From Promicromonospora sp. AC04 (GTDB lineage: Bacteria; Actinomycetota; Actinomycetes; Actinomycetales; Cellulomonadaceae), in assembly GCF_003058225.1 (NCBI RefSeq), contig NZ_QBUG01000003.1:1-64000 (forward strand): a stretch of DNA of 64,000 bases, read 5' to 3'. Positions 32,990 through 41,816 of this stretch are shown piece after piece (positions within the stretch are counted from its first letter, which is position 1; each line of letters begins with the position of its first letter). The notes under the pieces are model-generated. The model did not search any database and was not told the origin of the DNA. It saw nothing but the letters and a program-made list of their open reading frames with translations. The position numbers and the translations under genes were made by a program.

Positions 32990-33513
32990 CTGAGCCTAGA
33001 TCGCGTCCGGATCCGGGCGCCTGCCCCGGGGCCCGGGCATGGGCCAGGGCCCCCGGGGCAGGCCGGGGGCCCTGGCAGAACCGCGTACCCATGGCCCGCA
33101 CTCGGCGAGGACCAGGGGCGTCGTGTCGACGTCACGACTCCGACGTACCCGTCAGACCCGGATCGCCAGGCCTGTTCTCCACGGACACTTCGGACGCGGG
33201 CGGTCTTCCGGCCCCGTACAGGCACCCGTGGCGTCATCCACAGCCCGCACCGCGGTACGGGACGTCCTGTCGTTCTCCGGTCGACCATGTGTCCGATGCC
33301 CGGGCCGGTCGGTGCTGCTGCAGCGCACCGCATCTGCACCCGGATCGTCGAACCACTGCCAACGTTTCTATCCGCGTGTCGTGCAAGCGGCAACCGCTCC
33401 ACGGTTGTAATTTTCACCCTCTCGTCACCCACAGTCTTGTCCACAGGTACAGCCCCGGATTTCCCACACAACACACAGGGCTGTGGACCAAATCTGTGGA
33501 TAACTAGTCGGGG
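32990..33513. other. Intergenic region with GC-rich hairpin and DnaA-box cluster
   Basis: No convincing gene in 520 bp. A GC-rich inverted repeat lies at about 33020-33060. Four DnaA-box-like nonamers follow: TCATCCACA (33234-33242), TTGTCCACA (33437-33445), TGGTCCACA on the minus strand (33482-33490) and TTATCCACA on the minus strand (33495-33503). Two are perfect actinobacterial or E. coli consensus boxes. dnaA and dnaN are not nearby, so this is unlikely to be the main oriC. Confidence 0.5.
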
Positions 33514-34524
33514 TCAGACCCAGGCGCGCGAACCCGGAGCGCCACCTGCGGTCGAGTCGTTGCGCCCGTCCAGCTCCTCCGGGGTGGCGATGAAGCCGCC
33601 GTCGTCCACGAGGATCCCGGCGATCCGGCTCTGGAGGGCTACCGCGAGGCGGGCCAGCGAGGCGCGCATACGTGCCCGGGCGATGACGTGCAGCCCGGAC
33701 GCGTGCTCGAGCTCCAGCTCGTAGGGGTCGGCCGGCATCCAGGCCATGCGATACGCGAACGGTCCGTAGCTGCGCCAGTCCAGCGACCCGAGCGCGCGCG
33801 GCACCCGGTCGACGCGCTCCACGTCGACCACTATCGCGCCGTCGTAGGCGGTGCTGCCCGCGAGGGTGTAGCGCGGCGACCCGTCGGGCGTGACCTGCTC
33901 GGCGGTCACGTCGGCCGTCGCGATGAGCGAGCGGAGCATGGGCAGCACGTCGCCGGGCAGCAGGGCGTGCGCGGCGTAGAGCGACAGGTTGACGGACGCC
34001 GCGGGGTCCGGGACCAGCGGCTGCCGGCCGTCGGCGAGCACGCCCCCGCCGGTCTTGCGGGCCGCCGCGACCATCCACTGCACGATGCGCAGCTCCTCGC
34101 CCTGCGGCAGCGCGTGCGGGAAGGCATGGGCGATGCCGTCGCGGTCGTCGTACGACGTCGGGGCCGCGCCACGGACGTCCCGCAGACCGTCGCTGCGCGC
34201 CACGGAGTAAGCCTCCGCCGTGGCGGCGGAGATCCCCACCTCGGCGAGGTGCGCCTCGCCGACCTCGAAGGGGCCGGTCGCGACGTGCCCGTCCCCCAGC
34301 CGCATGACGCCGGGGGTGAGCAAGTCGGGCTGCGCCATGCCCCGGAACCGGGCTCCGGCCATCCGTCGCGTACCCGAGGTGCGGGACGGTTCTCGGAGCC
34401 ACGCAATGTCAGAGAACCACGCGGCGGCGAGCTCGCTCACCGCGACCGGTCCGTTCGTACTGGGCAGGATCAGAATGTGACCCGAAGCATGCTCCGCAGG
34501 GATCACGCCCGCCAGAAATGTCAT
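33514..34524 (-). CDS. Uncharacterised protein, family copy 2
   Basis: 336 aa, no signal peptide or membrane span. It matches the 24939-26066 protein in the central block (DRDGIAHAF, EELRIVQWMVAAARKTGG) and ends with DDGGFIATPEEL like the other's DEDGFLVDPADL. Outside these blocks the two are very different in sequence, so the duplication is old. The start at 34524 is uncertain; MAGARFRGM further in is an alternative. Confidence 0.72.
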   Translation of the reverse strand: MTFLAGVIPAEHASGHILILPSTNGPVAVSELAAAWFSDIAWLREPSRTSGTRRMAGARFRGMAQPDLLTPGVMRLGDGHVATGPFEVGEAHLAEVGISAATAEAYSVARSDGLRDVRGAAPTSYDDRDGIAHAFPHALPQGEELRIVQWMVAAARKTGGGVLADGRQPLVPDPAASVNLSLYAAHALLPGDVLPMLRSLIATADVTAEQVTPDGSPRYTLAGSTAYDGAIVVDVERVDRVPRALGSLDWRSYGPFAYRMAWMPADPYELELEHASGLHVIARARMRASLARLAVALQSRIAGILVDDGGFIATPEELDGRNDSTAGGAPGSRAWV

Positions 34525-34840
34525 GCGGGCACTTTACTGCGGGGCACTTTCCCCCATGATGCGGGCATGTTACAGAGAGGAAACACGCTGGTGACAGCGC
34601 GCGCACATCGTTGCGACCGCCTGGTGACCAGCTTTCGACCCTGCCAATAACCAGCACCCATGAAGCATTTCAAAGCGACCGAGTCTCAGTATGTTGAGGG
34701 TGAAAAAGGCAGATTTCCAACTGCACAAAGGTGGTGTATCGGGACTTAACGCCATCTCTCGGTAGAAGACGTCTTCGACCCCCTTCCGAGACCCGATCCC
34801 GGGTTCCAGTTACCTGACGACGCAGGCATATGATGTCAGC
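34525..34840. other. Divergent intergenic region, relatively AT-rich
   Basis: 316 bp between divergent genes, noticeably less GC-rich than its surroundings. TATGAT (34829-34834) 6 nt before the tetR ATG is the likely -10. CTGAC (34814-34818) and GTCAG (34835-34839) form an inverted repeat around it, a candidate TetR operator. No gene seen. Confidence 0.45.
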
Positions 34841-35452
34841 ATGCCCAAGATCATCGGCAAGAGCCTGCACGAGCATCGCCAGATGACAAGGCACAAGCTG
34901 TTCACCGCTCTGTCCACCCTCATGGCGGAGCGCGGGTTCGACACCATCACCCTGGCCGACATCGCCGCAGCGGCGCACGTCGGCCGGACCGCTGTCTACA
35001 ACCACTTCCACGACAAGGAAGCGCTGCTCCTCGGGTTCATCACCCACGAGACGGAGCAGTACGCCCACACGCTGGAGCGGGCTCTGGACGGCGTGAGCGA
35101 CCCCGTGGAACAGCTGCGTACCTACATCCGCCAGCAGGCTCAGCTCACCCGCGTCTTCCATCTCGCCCCCGGCCCGGACCTGCGTACGGTCCTGTCCCGC
35201 GCCACGCAGCAGCGCCTGCGCGAGCACGCCGACATCGTGGAGGCGATCCTGCGTCGGATCCTCACCGCGGGGATCTCCGCCGGGACGTTCCCGCCCCAGG
35301 ACATCGAGCCGACGGTGCACCTCGTCAACGCCTGCCTGTCCGGCCGCCTCATCCCGGACGAGCCCGTCGCCCGCGAGCGCACCATCCGTGCCGCCGAGTC
35401 GTTCGTGCTGCGCGCGGTCGGGGCACGCGTGCCGGAGCGCGTCCCCGCCTGA
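34841..35452 (+). CDS. TetR-family regulator
   Basis: 203 aa. N-terminal helix-turn-helix ITLADIAAAAHVGRTAVYNHFHDKEALL (about residues 37-64), C-terminal ligand domain of usual length. It is directly upstream of an MFS exporter on the same strand (76-bp gap) and probably regulates it. The inverted repeat overlapping its -10 suggests autoregulation. Ligand unknown. Confidence 0.85.
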   Translation: MPKIIGKSLHEHRQMTRHKLFTALSTLMAERGFDTITLADIAAAAHVGRTAVYNHFHDKEALLLGFITHETEQYAHTLERALDGVSDPVEQLRTYIRQQAQLTRVFHLAPGPDLRTVLSRATQQRLREHADIVEAILRRILTAGISAGTFPPQDIEPTVHLVNACLSGRLIPDEPVARERTIRAAESFVLRAVGARVPERVPA

Positions 35453-35527
35453 GCCTGAGCGGAGGCAGCACGCCGGCCGGCCGGGCCGGGTGAAAACCGG
35501 TGCCACCGAGGCGGTAGCCTCTGGCCC

Positions 35528-36892
35528 GTGTCTTCCACCGCCGTGAACTCCGAGCCCGCGCCCGCGATGAAGCCTGCGCCGCTCGGCGGCGCGTTCACCA
35601 GGGTCATCGCCGCCAACCTCAGCTCGAGCCTGGGCGACGGCATCGCACGCGTCGCCGCACCGCTGCTGGCCGTGCAGCTGACGAACGACCCGCTGCTCGT
35701 GTCCCTGGTCGCGGTCGCAGCGCTGCTCCCCTGGCTGCTGTTCGCCATCCCGGCGGGCGTGCTCGTGGACCGGATCGACCGCCGCCTCGCCCTCGCCCTG
35801 GCGGGCGGTGTCCGCGCCCTCGTGGCGGGTGGCCTCCTCGCGCTGCACCTCACCGATGCGCTCACCATCTGGTGGCTCCTGCTGGTCGTGCTCCTGTACG
35901 GCGTGCTGGAGACGGTGTACGACGGCGCCATCCGCGCCGTCGTCCCGTCGCTCGTCGGCAGGAGCGACCTGCCGCGCGCGAACTCGCGCATCGAGGCCGT
36001 CGAGATCGTGGTGCAGCAGTTCCTCTCCCAGCCGCTCACGTCCTGGCTGCTCGCGTTCTCTGCGGCGTGGGCGCTCGGGCTGAACACCGCCGCGTACGCC
36101 GTGGCGGGCGGGCTGGCCCTGACGCTGCCCGCTGTCGCGTCCGGCATCGCCGCCCGGTCCTTCGGCGGGCGCGGGACGGCGCGGCGCGGCGCCGAGCCGG
36201 CAGCGGATGCCGAGGAGGGGCCGGACTCTCCTCGCGCCCCCGAGGCCGAGCAGGACCCCGGCAGCGCCCTGGCGGGAGGCTGGAGGGCCGAGCTCGTCGC
36301 CGGGTTCCGGTTCATCTGGGCGAGCAAGATGCTGCGCCCGCTGTGGATAGTGAGCGTGCTCATCGGCATCTGCCACGCCGCCATCACGTCCACGCTCGTG
36401 CTCTTCATCCTGGAGCGGCTCGACGTGCCCGAGGCCTGGTACGGCACCTTCCTGCTGGCCGGCGCCGTGGGGGCCCTGACTGCGGCCGCGATCACCAACC
36501 GCCTCAAGGCGCGCTTCGGGACGGGACCCGTCATGGCGGTCGCGAACGCCGTCGGCCTCGGGGCGTGGTTCCTCGCCGGCGCATTCCCCCTTGCCTGGGT
36601 CGGGGCGGTCGCCATCTTCGTGTCGTTCGGCTGCACGACGACGTGGAACGTGCTGGTCATGTCGCTGCGCCAGGCGGCGGTGCCGAACCACCTGCTGGGC
36701 CGGGTGCACGGCACGTGGCGCACCGCGCTCTGGGGCGCCATGCCGCTCGGCTCCCTGATCGGTGGCCTGCTGGCCCGCGCGGGCTACAGCACGCCGCTGA
36801 TCGTCGGGGCGACGGCGGGCCTCATGGTCGCCGCCGTCGGGCACCGGTACATCGTGTCGCTGCCCGACCCGGAGACGCTCGACCCCGCCTGA
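35528..36892 (+). CDS. MFS transporter
   Basis: 454 aa, about 12 membrane helices, with the MFS loop 2-3 motif as GVLVDRIDRRLAL. The enlarged central loop (about 215-255) is Glu/Pro/Ala-rich. The overall pattern fits MFS_3/EntS-like drug or siderophore exporters. GTG start; TAGCCT (35515-35520) 7 nt upstream fits its own leaderless promoter. Likely controlled by the preceding TetR protein. Confidence 0.83.
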   Translation: MSSTAVNSEPAPAMKPAPLGGAFTRVIAANLSSSLGDGIARVAAPLLAVQLTNDPLLVSLVAVAALLPWLLFAIPAGVLVDRIDRRLALALAGGVRALVAGGLLALHLTDALTIWWLLLVVLLYGVLETVYDGAIRAVVPSLVGRSDLPRANSRIEAVEIVVQQFLSQPLTSWLLAFSAAWALGLNTAAYAVAGGLALTLPAVASGIAARSFGGRGTARRGAEPAADAEEGPDSPRAPEAEQDPGSALAGGWRAELVAGFRFIWASKMLRPLWIVSVLIGICHAAITSTLVLFILERLDVPEAWYGTFLLAGAVGALTAAAITNRLKARFGTGPVMAVANAVGLGAWFLAGAFPLAWVGAVAIFVSFGCTTTWNVLVMSLRQAAVPNHLLGRVHGTWRTALWGAMPLGSLIGGLLARAGYSTPLIVGATAGLMVAAVGHRYIVSLPDPETLDPA

Positions 36893-36899
36893 GGCGGGC

Positions 36900-36926
36900 G
36901 GCGGGCCGCGGCGGGCGCGGCCCGCC
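36900..36926. terminator. Bidirectional terminator between MFS and corA
   Basis: GGCGGGCCGCG (36900-36910) pairs perfectly with CGCGGCCCGCC (36916-36926) around a 5-nt loop. It lies between convergent stops. Confidence 0.6.
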
Positions 36927-36934
36927 GTGGCAGG

Positions 36935-38071
36935 TCAGATCCAGCGCTTCCAGCGGAAGACGCCGAACAGGCCGACGCTCACGGCCAGCATCGCGACGAG
37001 GGCCACCGGGTAGCCGTACGCCCAGTCGAGCTCCGGCATGATCTCGAAGTTCATGCCGTAGACCGTGCCGACGAGGGTCGGGGCGAACAGGATGGCCGCC
37101 CAGCCCGAGATCTTCTTGACCTCCTCGCCCTGCCGGATGCTGACCTCCGACAGGTGCTTCATCTCCTCGTTCTGCCGCTGTGCGACGAGGGTCGCGGCGA
37201 CCGTGAGGATGTCGCGCAGCGCGGCCCGGAAGACCTCGATGCGGTCGGCGGCCTCGGTGAGGTGGTCAGCGACGTCGCGCAGGTAGGCCTGCAGCTCCGG
37301 GTGCACGCCGTACTTGTCGGCGCCCTTGGCGAGCGAGGCGCAGAGGCCCTGCTCGGGCCGGACCGCACGCTGGAAGTCGATGACCTCGCGGGACAGCTCG
37401 TAGATGCGCCGGGACACGTCGGGGGCGCCGCCCCAGACGTCGGACTCGATCTCGTCGATGTCGTGGTCCAGCCCTGCGACGACGGGCGCGTAGCCGTCCA
37501 CGACGCTGTCGAGGATCGCGTACAGGACGGCCTCGGGGCCGCGCGAGAGCATCTCGCGGTCCGACTCCAGGCGGGTGCGCACCGCGGCCAGGTCCGGCGA
37601 GGCACCGTGCCGCACGGTCACCACGAAGTCAGGCCCCACGAACACGTGCAGCTCGCCGAACTCGACCTCCTCGACGTCGTCCAGGTAGCGGGCCGCGCGC
37701 AGCACGACGAACAGGGTGTCGCCGTACCGCTCGATCTTGGGGCGCTGGTGCGCCTGGATGGCGTCCTCGATCGCGAGGGGGTGCAGGTCGAACTCACGCG
37801 CGAGCGACGTCAGCTCGGCCTCGTCCGGCCGCTCCAGCCCGATCCAGGCCATGCCGCCGGGCCGGGACCGGAGCGCGCTGAACGTCTCCGCGAGGTTGTC
37901 GTAGCCGGCGGTGCGGACGCCGTCGTCGTAGATCGCGGCGGCGACCACCGACGAGCGGGGTGCGGGCGCGGCGGGGCGCGGGGCGACGTCGGGCACGATG
38001 CCGACGGCGCGGCGCGGGCGCAGTGCGCCAAGCAGCGGACGGGCGGGGCGGGAGGGCAGGAACGTGGCCAT
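36935..38071 (-). CDS. corA: CorA-family magnesium/divalent cation transporter
   Basis: 378 aa. Large cytoplasmic N-terminal funnel domain, long stalk helix, two C-terminal membrane helices with the selectivity motif YGMNFE between them. It forms a pentameric channel for Mg2+ (also Co2+/Ni2+ in some). The start MATFLPSR has CAGGAG 9 nt upstream; the frame continues upstream through the leader without a ribosome-binding site. A 13-codon leader peptide lies 153 bp upstream on the same strand. Confidence 0.9.
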   Translation of the reverse strand: MATFLPSRPARPLLGALRPRRAVGIVPDVAPRPAAPAPRSSVVAAAIYDDGVRTAGYDNLAETFSALRSRPGGMAWIGLERPDEAELTSLAREFDLHPLAIEDAIQAHQRPKIERYGDTLFVVLRAARYLDDVEEVEFGELHVFVGPDFVVTVRHGASPDLAAVRTRLESDREMLSRGPEAVLYAILDSVVDGYAPVVAGLDHDIDEIESDVWGGAPDVSRRIYELSREVIDFQRAVRPEQGLCASLAKGADKYGVHPELQAYLRDVADHLTEAADRIEVFRAALRDILTVAATLVAQRQNEEMKHLSEVSIRQGEEVKKISGWAAILFAPTLVGTVYGMNFEIMPELDWAYGYPVALVAMLAVSVGLFGVFRWKRWI

Positions 38072-38224
38072 GGGGAACTCCTGGGGTCGAGCGCAGGAAA
38101 AAGGACTGCGAACGGACACCGCAACAGGGACGGCCGGACGACCGGTGGACCTCACGCCCGAGAAGAGGGCGGAGCGCACCGGTGCGCGAGAGCCCGCGAG
38201 CACGCGGACAGGGAAACCGTCAGC
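38072..38224 (-). promoter_or_regulatory. corA leader RNA segment
   Basis: 153 bp between the leader peptide and corA. On the minus strand it includes the palindrome GCGCACCGGTGCGC (about 38171-38184) and a TTTTT tract (near 38099), pieces that could make alternative hairpins or a Rho-dependent stop. No riboswitch class recognised. 38267-38385, further upstream, should hold the promoter. Confidence 0.4.
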
Positions 38225-38266
38225 TCAGCTGCGGCTCGGACTACTCGGAGGCTCGCTACGGGTCAT
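38225..38266 (-). CDS. 13-aa corA leader peptide
   Basis: A complete small frame encoding MTRSEPPSSPSRS, preceded by AAGGAGGTGG with 7 nt spacing, the best Shine-Dalgarno site in this region. Three of 13 codons are proline (Pro-Pro and a third Pro). Short Pro-rich leaders upstream of Mg2+ transporter genes (mgtL, corL in enterobacteria) couple ribosome stalling at low Mg2+ to transcription elongation. The position, 153 bp before corA on the same mRNA, fits this. The mechanism here is inference; the frame and its strong site are seen directly. Confidence 0.6.
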   Translation of the reverse strand: MTRSEPPSSPSRS

Positions 38267-38385
38267 GCGCGCCACCTCCTTCGTCCCTGCGGCGGATCGC
38301 CGCGCCATACCTTCTCGACAGTGCGCAGTCTAGCCCCGTCGCGGAGCAGGATCGAACCCATTCGAGACCAAGGTCACAGAACGCG

Positions 38386-39264
38386 TCACCAGGCGTCGTG
38401 GGCCCGGTGGTGCGCCCCGGGCGGGGTGTGGAACTCGTGCGGCGTGGTCGACAGGTAGGCTCGCGCGAACTTCAGCGAGGCGGCCAGGTCGTCGTGGCGC
38501 TCGGCTGCGGTGCGCGCGGCGCGGGTCGAGATCTCCACGCAGACGTCGCCGCTCCAACGGCGCGCGACCAGCTCCTGGAGCACTTTCTCGGCCTGCATGG
38601 CCCCGCGGCCGGGCACCAGGTGCTCGTCCCGGGGGCCGTGGTTGCCGTCCGCGAGGTGCACGTGACGCAGGCGGTCGCCGAACACACCCAGCAGGGTCAG
38701 CGCGTCCTGCTGGGCCACGCTCGCGTGCGACAGGTCGAGGGTCACGGCGTCGTAGTCGTGCTCGGCGGGATCCCAGCCGGGCAGGTAGGCCTGGAACTCG
38801 CGCTTGCCGCCGCGCCAGGGGTACATATTCTCGACGGCGATGGTGACGCCCGTCGTCTCGCTCAGCGCGCGCACCTGGTCCTGGAACTGCCGCGCGTACT
38901 TGTACTGCCAGCGGAACGGCGGGTGCACCACCACGGTACCGGCCCCGAGCTCGAGGGCCATGTCGGTGGTCCGCTCCAGCTTCGCGTCCGGGGACCGGCC
39001 CCAGACCCGCTGGCTCACCAGCAGCGTCGGCGCGTGCACCGAGCGCACCGGCATGCCGGTGTCGGCGGCGAGCTTCGCCAGGGAGCGCGGGTTCTGGGTG
39101 ACCTCCTCGGACCAGATCATGACCTCGACGCCGTCATAGCCGAGCTCGGCCGCCGACTCGAAGGCCAGCGGCACACGGCGGGGGAAGACCGACGCCGTCG
39201 AGAGCGTGACCTGCACGTCGGGTGCAGCGGGCTCCTGCGGATCGGTCCGGATCGGTTCGGGCAT
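38386..39264 (-). CDS. Sugar phosphate isomerase/epimerase family protein (AP endonuclease 2 fold)
   Basis: 292 aa TIM barrel. Metal-ligand motifs are visible: VHPPF (His), VENMYP (Glu), LDLSHAS (Asp/His), HVHLADGNHG, VEIST. The start MPEPIRTD is chosen from the family boundary; upstream in-frame sequence is non-coding. Substrate not known; xylose-isomerase-like TIM barrels in this group act on sugars, inositols or DNA. The fold is clear, the reaction is not. Confidence 0.78.
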   Translation of the reverse strand: MPEPIRTDPQEPAAPDVQVTLSTASVFPRRVPLAFESAAELGYDGVEVMIWSEEVTQNPRSLAKLAADTGMPVRSVHAPTLLVSQRVWGRSPDAKLERTTDMALELGAGTVVVHPPFRWQYKYARQFQDQVRALSETTGVTIAVENMYPWRGGKREFQAYLPGWDPAEHDYDAVTLDLSHASVAQQDALTLLGVFGDRLRHVHLADGNHGPRDEHLVPGRGAMQAEKVLQELVARRWSGDVCVEISTRAARTAAERHDDLAASLKFARAYLSTTPHEFHTPPGAHHRAHDAW

Positions 39265-39322
39265 GCGGGCCACCTTAAAGCGCCTACGTGACTGTGATGT
39301 GACCTGGAGGTTCAGGTTAGGT

Positions 39323-40972
39323 TCAGGTGAGAAGACGTTCGCGTGCCACGTCGCGCGCGGCCTGCGCCGTCGAACACTCCAGAACTGTTCGTGCCAGCTC
39401 CGCGCACTCGTCACGGGACACGCTTGCGAGGGTACCTGCGACGTCGGCCAGCGCACGGGGTGTCATGGACAGTGACGTTACGCCCAGCCCGACCAGGACG
39501 GGCGCGAGGAGGGGGTCGGCCGCTGCCTCGCCGCACACACCCACCGGAGCACCATGCATCGCACCACCCTCGCACGCCATCCTGACGAGTTCCAGGACGG
39601 CGGGCTGCCACGGGGTCGACAGGGCGGCCACGCCGGCCAGATCGCGGTCGGCCGCCATCGTGTACTGCGTGAGGTCGTTGGTACCAAGGCTCGCGAACGA
39701 CACCTCCGCCAGCACGTGTCGCGCCTGCAGCGCGGCAGCCGGAGTCTCGATCATGACGCCCGGCTGCTCCAGGCCGTGCGCCGCGCACGCGGCCGCGAAG
39801 TCGCGGGCCTCGTCCACGGTCGAGACCATCGGCGCCATCACCCAGACCTCCGCGGTCTCCGCGGCAGCGGCCTGGGCTATCGCGTCCAGCTGCCGGTCCA
39901 GCACGTCCGGGTGCGCGACGGCGGTGCGCAGCCCCCGCACGCCGAGCGCCGGGTTGTCCTCGTGATCGGGTGTGAGGAAGCGCAGGGGCTTGTCGGCGCC
40001 GGCGTCGAGCGTGCGGACCACCACGCGGCGGTCCGGGAAGTGGGACAGCACCGCCCGGTAGGCGGTCACCTGCTCCTCGATGGTGGGCTCCTCGCCCCGG
40101 CCGAGGAAGCAGAACTCGGTGCGGAACAGGCCGACGCCCCGCGCGCCGGCGGCCGCCGCTGCCTGCGCCGCCGACGGGTCGGCGACGTTCGCCATGAGCT
40201 CCACCTCGGACCCGTCGCGGGTGACGCCCCGGCCGTCGAAGGTGGCGGCGGTGATCCGGCGTCGGGCACCCGCGACGTCGTCCGCCGAGGGGGTGCGCAG
40301 GACCGTGCCGGCCGTGCCGTCCACCACCACTTCCTCGCCGTCTGCGAGGTCGTTCGCGCCGGGCAGCGCGACCACCGCCGGGATGCCGAGGGCGCGGGCC
40401 AGGATCGCCATGTGCGAGGTGGGGCCGCCGCGCGCCGTGACGATCGCGGTGACCACCGCGGGGTCCAGCATCGCGGTGTCGGCCGGGGCGAGGTCGTTCG
40501 CGGCCAGCACGAACGGGTGCCCCGGGTCGGGCACGCCGGGCGGCGCGGCGCCCGTGAGGGCGGCGACTATGCGGTCCCGGACGTCCCGCACGTCACGGGC
40601 GCGCTCCGACATGGGCGGGCCGAGGGACTCGAGCTGCGTGGCGACCGAGCCTGCGGCGTCCCACACGGCACGCTCCGGGGTGAGGCGGTCCTCCCGGACG
40701 CGGCGGGCCGCCCCGGCGGCGAGGGTCGGGTCCGCGGCCATGGCCGCGGTGACCGCGAGGACGTCGGCCGCGGTGCCCGACGCACGCCCCGCTCGCTCCG
40801 CGAGATCCGCCTCCACCGTTGCGGCGGCCTCCTCGACGGCGCGGACGGCGGCGTCCGCGGAACCCGACAGGCGGCTCGTGCTCGGCTCCGGGACGCGGGC
40901 CGGCATCCGGACCACGGTGCCCGCTGCGCGACCCGGGCTCGCCGGGACCCCCGTGAGCCTCTCGCTCGTCAT
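39323..40972 (-). CDS. ptsI: PTS enzyme I (phosphoenolpyruvate-protein phosphotransferase)
   Basis: 549 aa, close to actinobacterial EI length. Phospho-His in GGPTSHMAILARALGIPAVV (about residue 185), PEP-binding domain with LFRTEFCFLGR, SLGTNDLTQYTMAADR, and the C-terminal VGVCGEAAADP. It starts the phosphorelay to HPr in the cytoplasm. HPr is not in the window. It is divergent from a IIA-Glc gene across 191 bp, so both may share control. Confidence 0.92.
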   Translation of the reverse strand: MTSERLTGVPASPGRAAGTVVRMPARVPEPSTSRLSGSADAAVRAVEEAAATVEADLAERAGRASGTAADVLAVTAAMAADPTLAAGAARRVREDRLTPERAVWDAAGSVATQLESLGPPMSERARDVRDVRDRIVAALTGAAPPGVPDPGHPFVLAANDLAPADTAMLDPAVVTAIVTARGGPTSHMAILARALGIPAVVALPGANDLADGEEVVVDGTAGTVLRTPSADDVAGARRRITAATFDGRGVTRDGSEVELMANVADPSAAQAAAAAGARGVGLFRTEFCFLGRGEEPTIEEQVTAYRAVLSHFPDRRVVVRTLDAGADKPLRFLTPDHEDNPALGVRGLRTAVAHPDVLDRQLDAIAQAAAAETAEVWVMAPMVSTVDEARDFAAACAAHGLEQPGVMIETPAAALQARHVLAEVSFASLGTNDLTQYTMAADRDLAGVAALSTPWQPAVLELVRMACEGGAMHGAPVGVCGEAAADPLLAPVLVGLGVTSLSMTPRALADVAGTLASVSRDECAELARTVLECSTAQAARDVARERLLT

Positions 40973-41163
40973 CCGTCCGCTCCCTAAGGCTCGTCGTCGA
41001 GTGCGCTGGGAACGTTACACGCGCGCGCTGGACCGGGCGATACCCCGGTCGCCGGCGCGGCTCCGCACCACCCTGCACGGCCCGGCCCGACGGGGCAGCG
41101 ACGGGCCGAGCCCAAGGCAAAGAACCGATCTCGTGCGGGTCGAAGGTCTGACAAGATGGCCCC

Positions 41164-41688
41164 ATGGCCGAGGCCCTGATCGTCGGATCGCCCGTCGCAG
41201 GACGGGTGGTCGCGATGCGCGACGTGCCCGATCCCGTCTTCGCGGAGAGCATCGTCGGCCCGGGGCTCGCGATCGATCCCGACCCCGCTCTCGGTGGGCG
41301 CGTCGTCGCCCCGTGCGCCGGCGTCGTGGTGAAGCTGCACCCGCACGCGTTCGTGCTGCTGGCGCCGCCAGTGGAACCATCCGGGCCGGACGGGCTTGCC
41401 GCCGGAGCACCCGCCGCCGGGCCCGCCGCGGGCCGGGGCGTCCTGGTGCACCTCGGCATCGACACGGTCCAGCTCAAGGGCGAGGGATTCATCCTGCTCG
41501 TCGCCGAGGGCGACACGGTGACGGCCGGCCAGGAGCTCGTCGTCTGGTCCCCCACCGCGGTGTCCAACGGCGGCCGCTCGCCCCTGGTACCCGTGGTCGC
41601 CCTGGACCTGGGCCCCAACGGTCTCGACGAGCTGGTCCGTCCGGGTGCGCGGGTGCAGGCCGGGGATCCGCTGTTCCACCTGCCCTGA
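41164..41688 (+). CDS. PTS glucose-type IIA component
   Basis: 174 aa. IIA-Glc fold: GRVVAMRDVPDPVFAESIVGPGLAI, then the two active-site His segments KLHPHAF and VLVHLGIDTV. An insertion of roughly 16 Ala/Gly/Pro-rich residues separates them (usual spacing is about 15 residues in total), presumably a surface loop. It receives phosphate from HPr and passes it to a IIBC permease that is not present here; it could also be a regulatory crr-like protein. Confidence 0.85.
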   Translation: MAEALIVGSPVAGRVVAMRDVPDPVFAESIVGPGLAIDPDPALGGRVVAPCAGVVVKLHPHAFVLLAPPVEPSGPDGLAAGAPAAGPAAGRGVLVHLGIDTVQLKGEGFILLVAEGDTVTAGQELVVWSPTAVSNGGRSPLVPVVALDLGPNGLDELVRPGARVQAGDPLFHLP

Positions 41689-41706
41689 CCGGGTTCAGGT
41701 CGGGGA

Positions 41707-41769
41707 GAGCGACCCCTGCACACTGCACGCGGTCAACGGCGTGTCGCGTGCAGTGTGTAGGGGTCGCTC
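41707..41769. terminator. Long hairpin (25-bp arms) after the IIA gene
   Basis: Arms 41707-41731 and 41745-41769 match at 24 of 25 positions around a 13-nt loop. It begins 19 bp after the IIA stop and would strongly stop transcription even without a T tract. HAD gene -10 (TAGGGT, 41804-41809) follows. Confidence 0.6.
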
Positions 41770-41816
41770 GATCGCCGGTTCCCGGATGAGGCGACAGAGG
41801 TCCTAGGGTCGGGGCC

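Noticed and set aside
34670-36844. 724-codon minus-strand open frame opposite the TetR and MFS genes
   Set aside because: Antisense shadow; the plus-strand proteins are clear family members and this frame has no motif.
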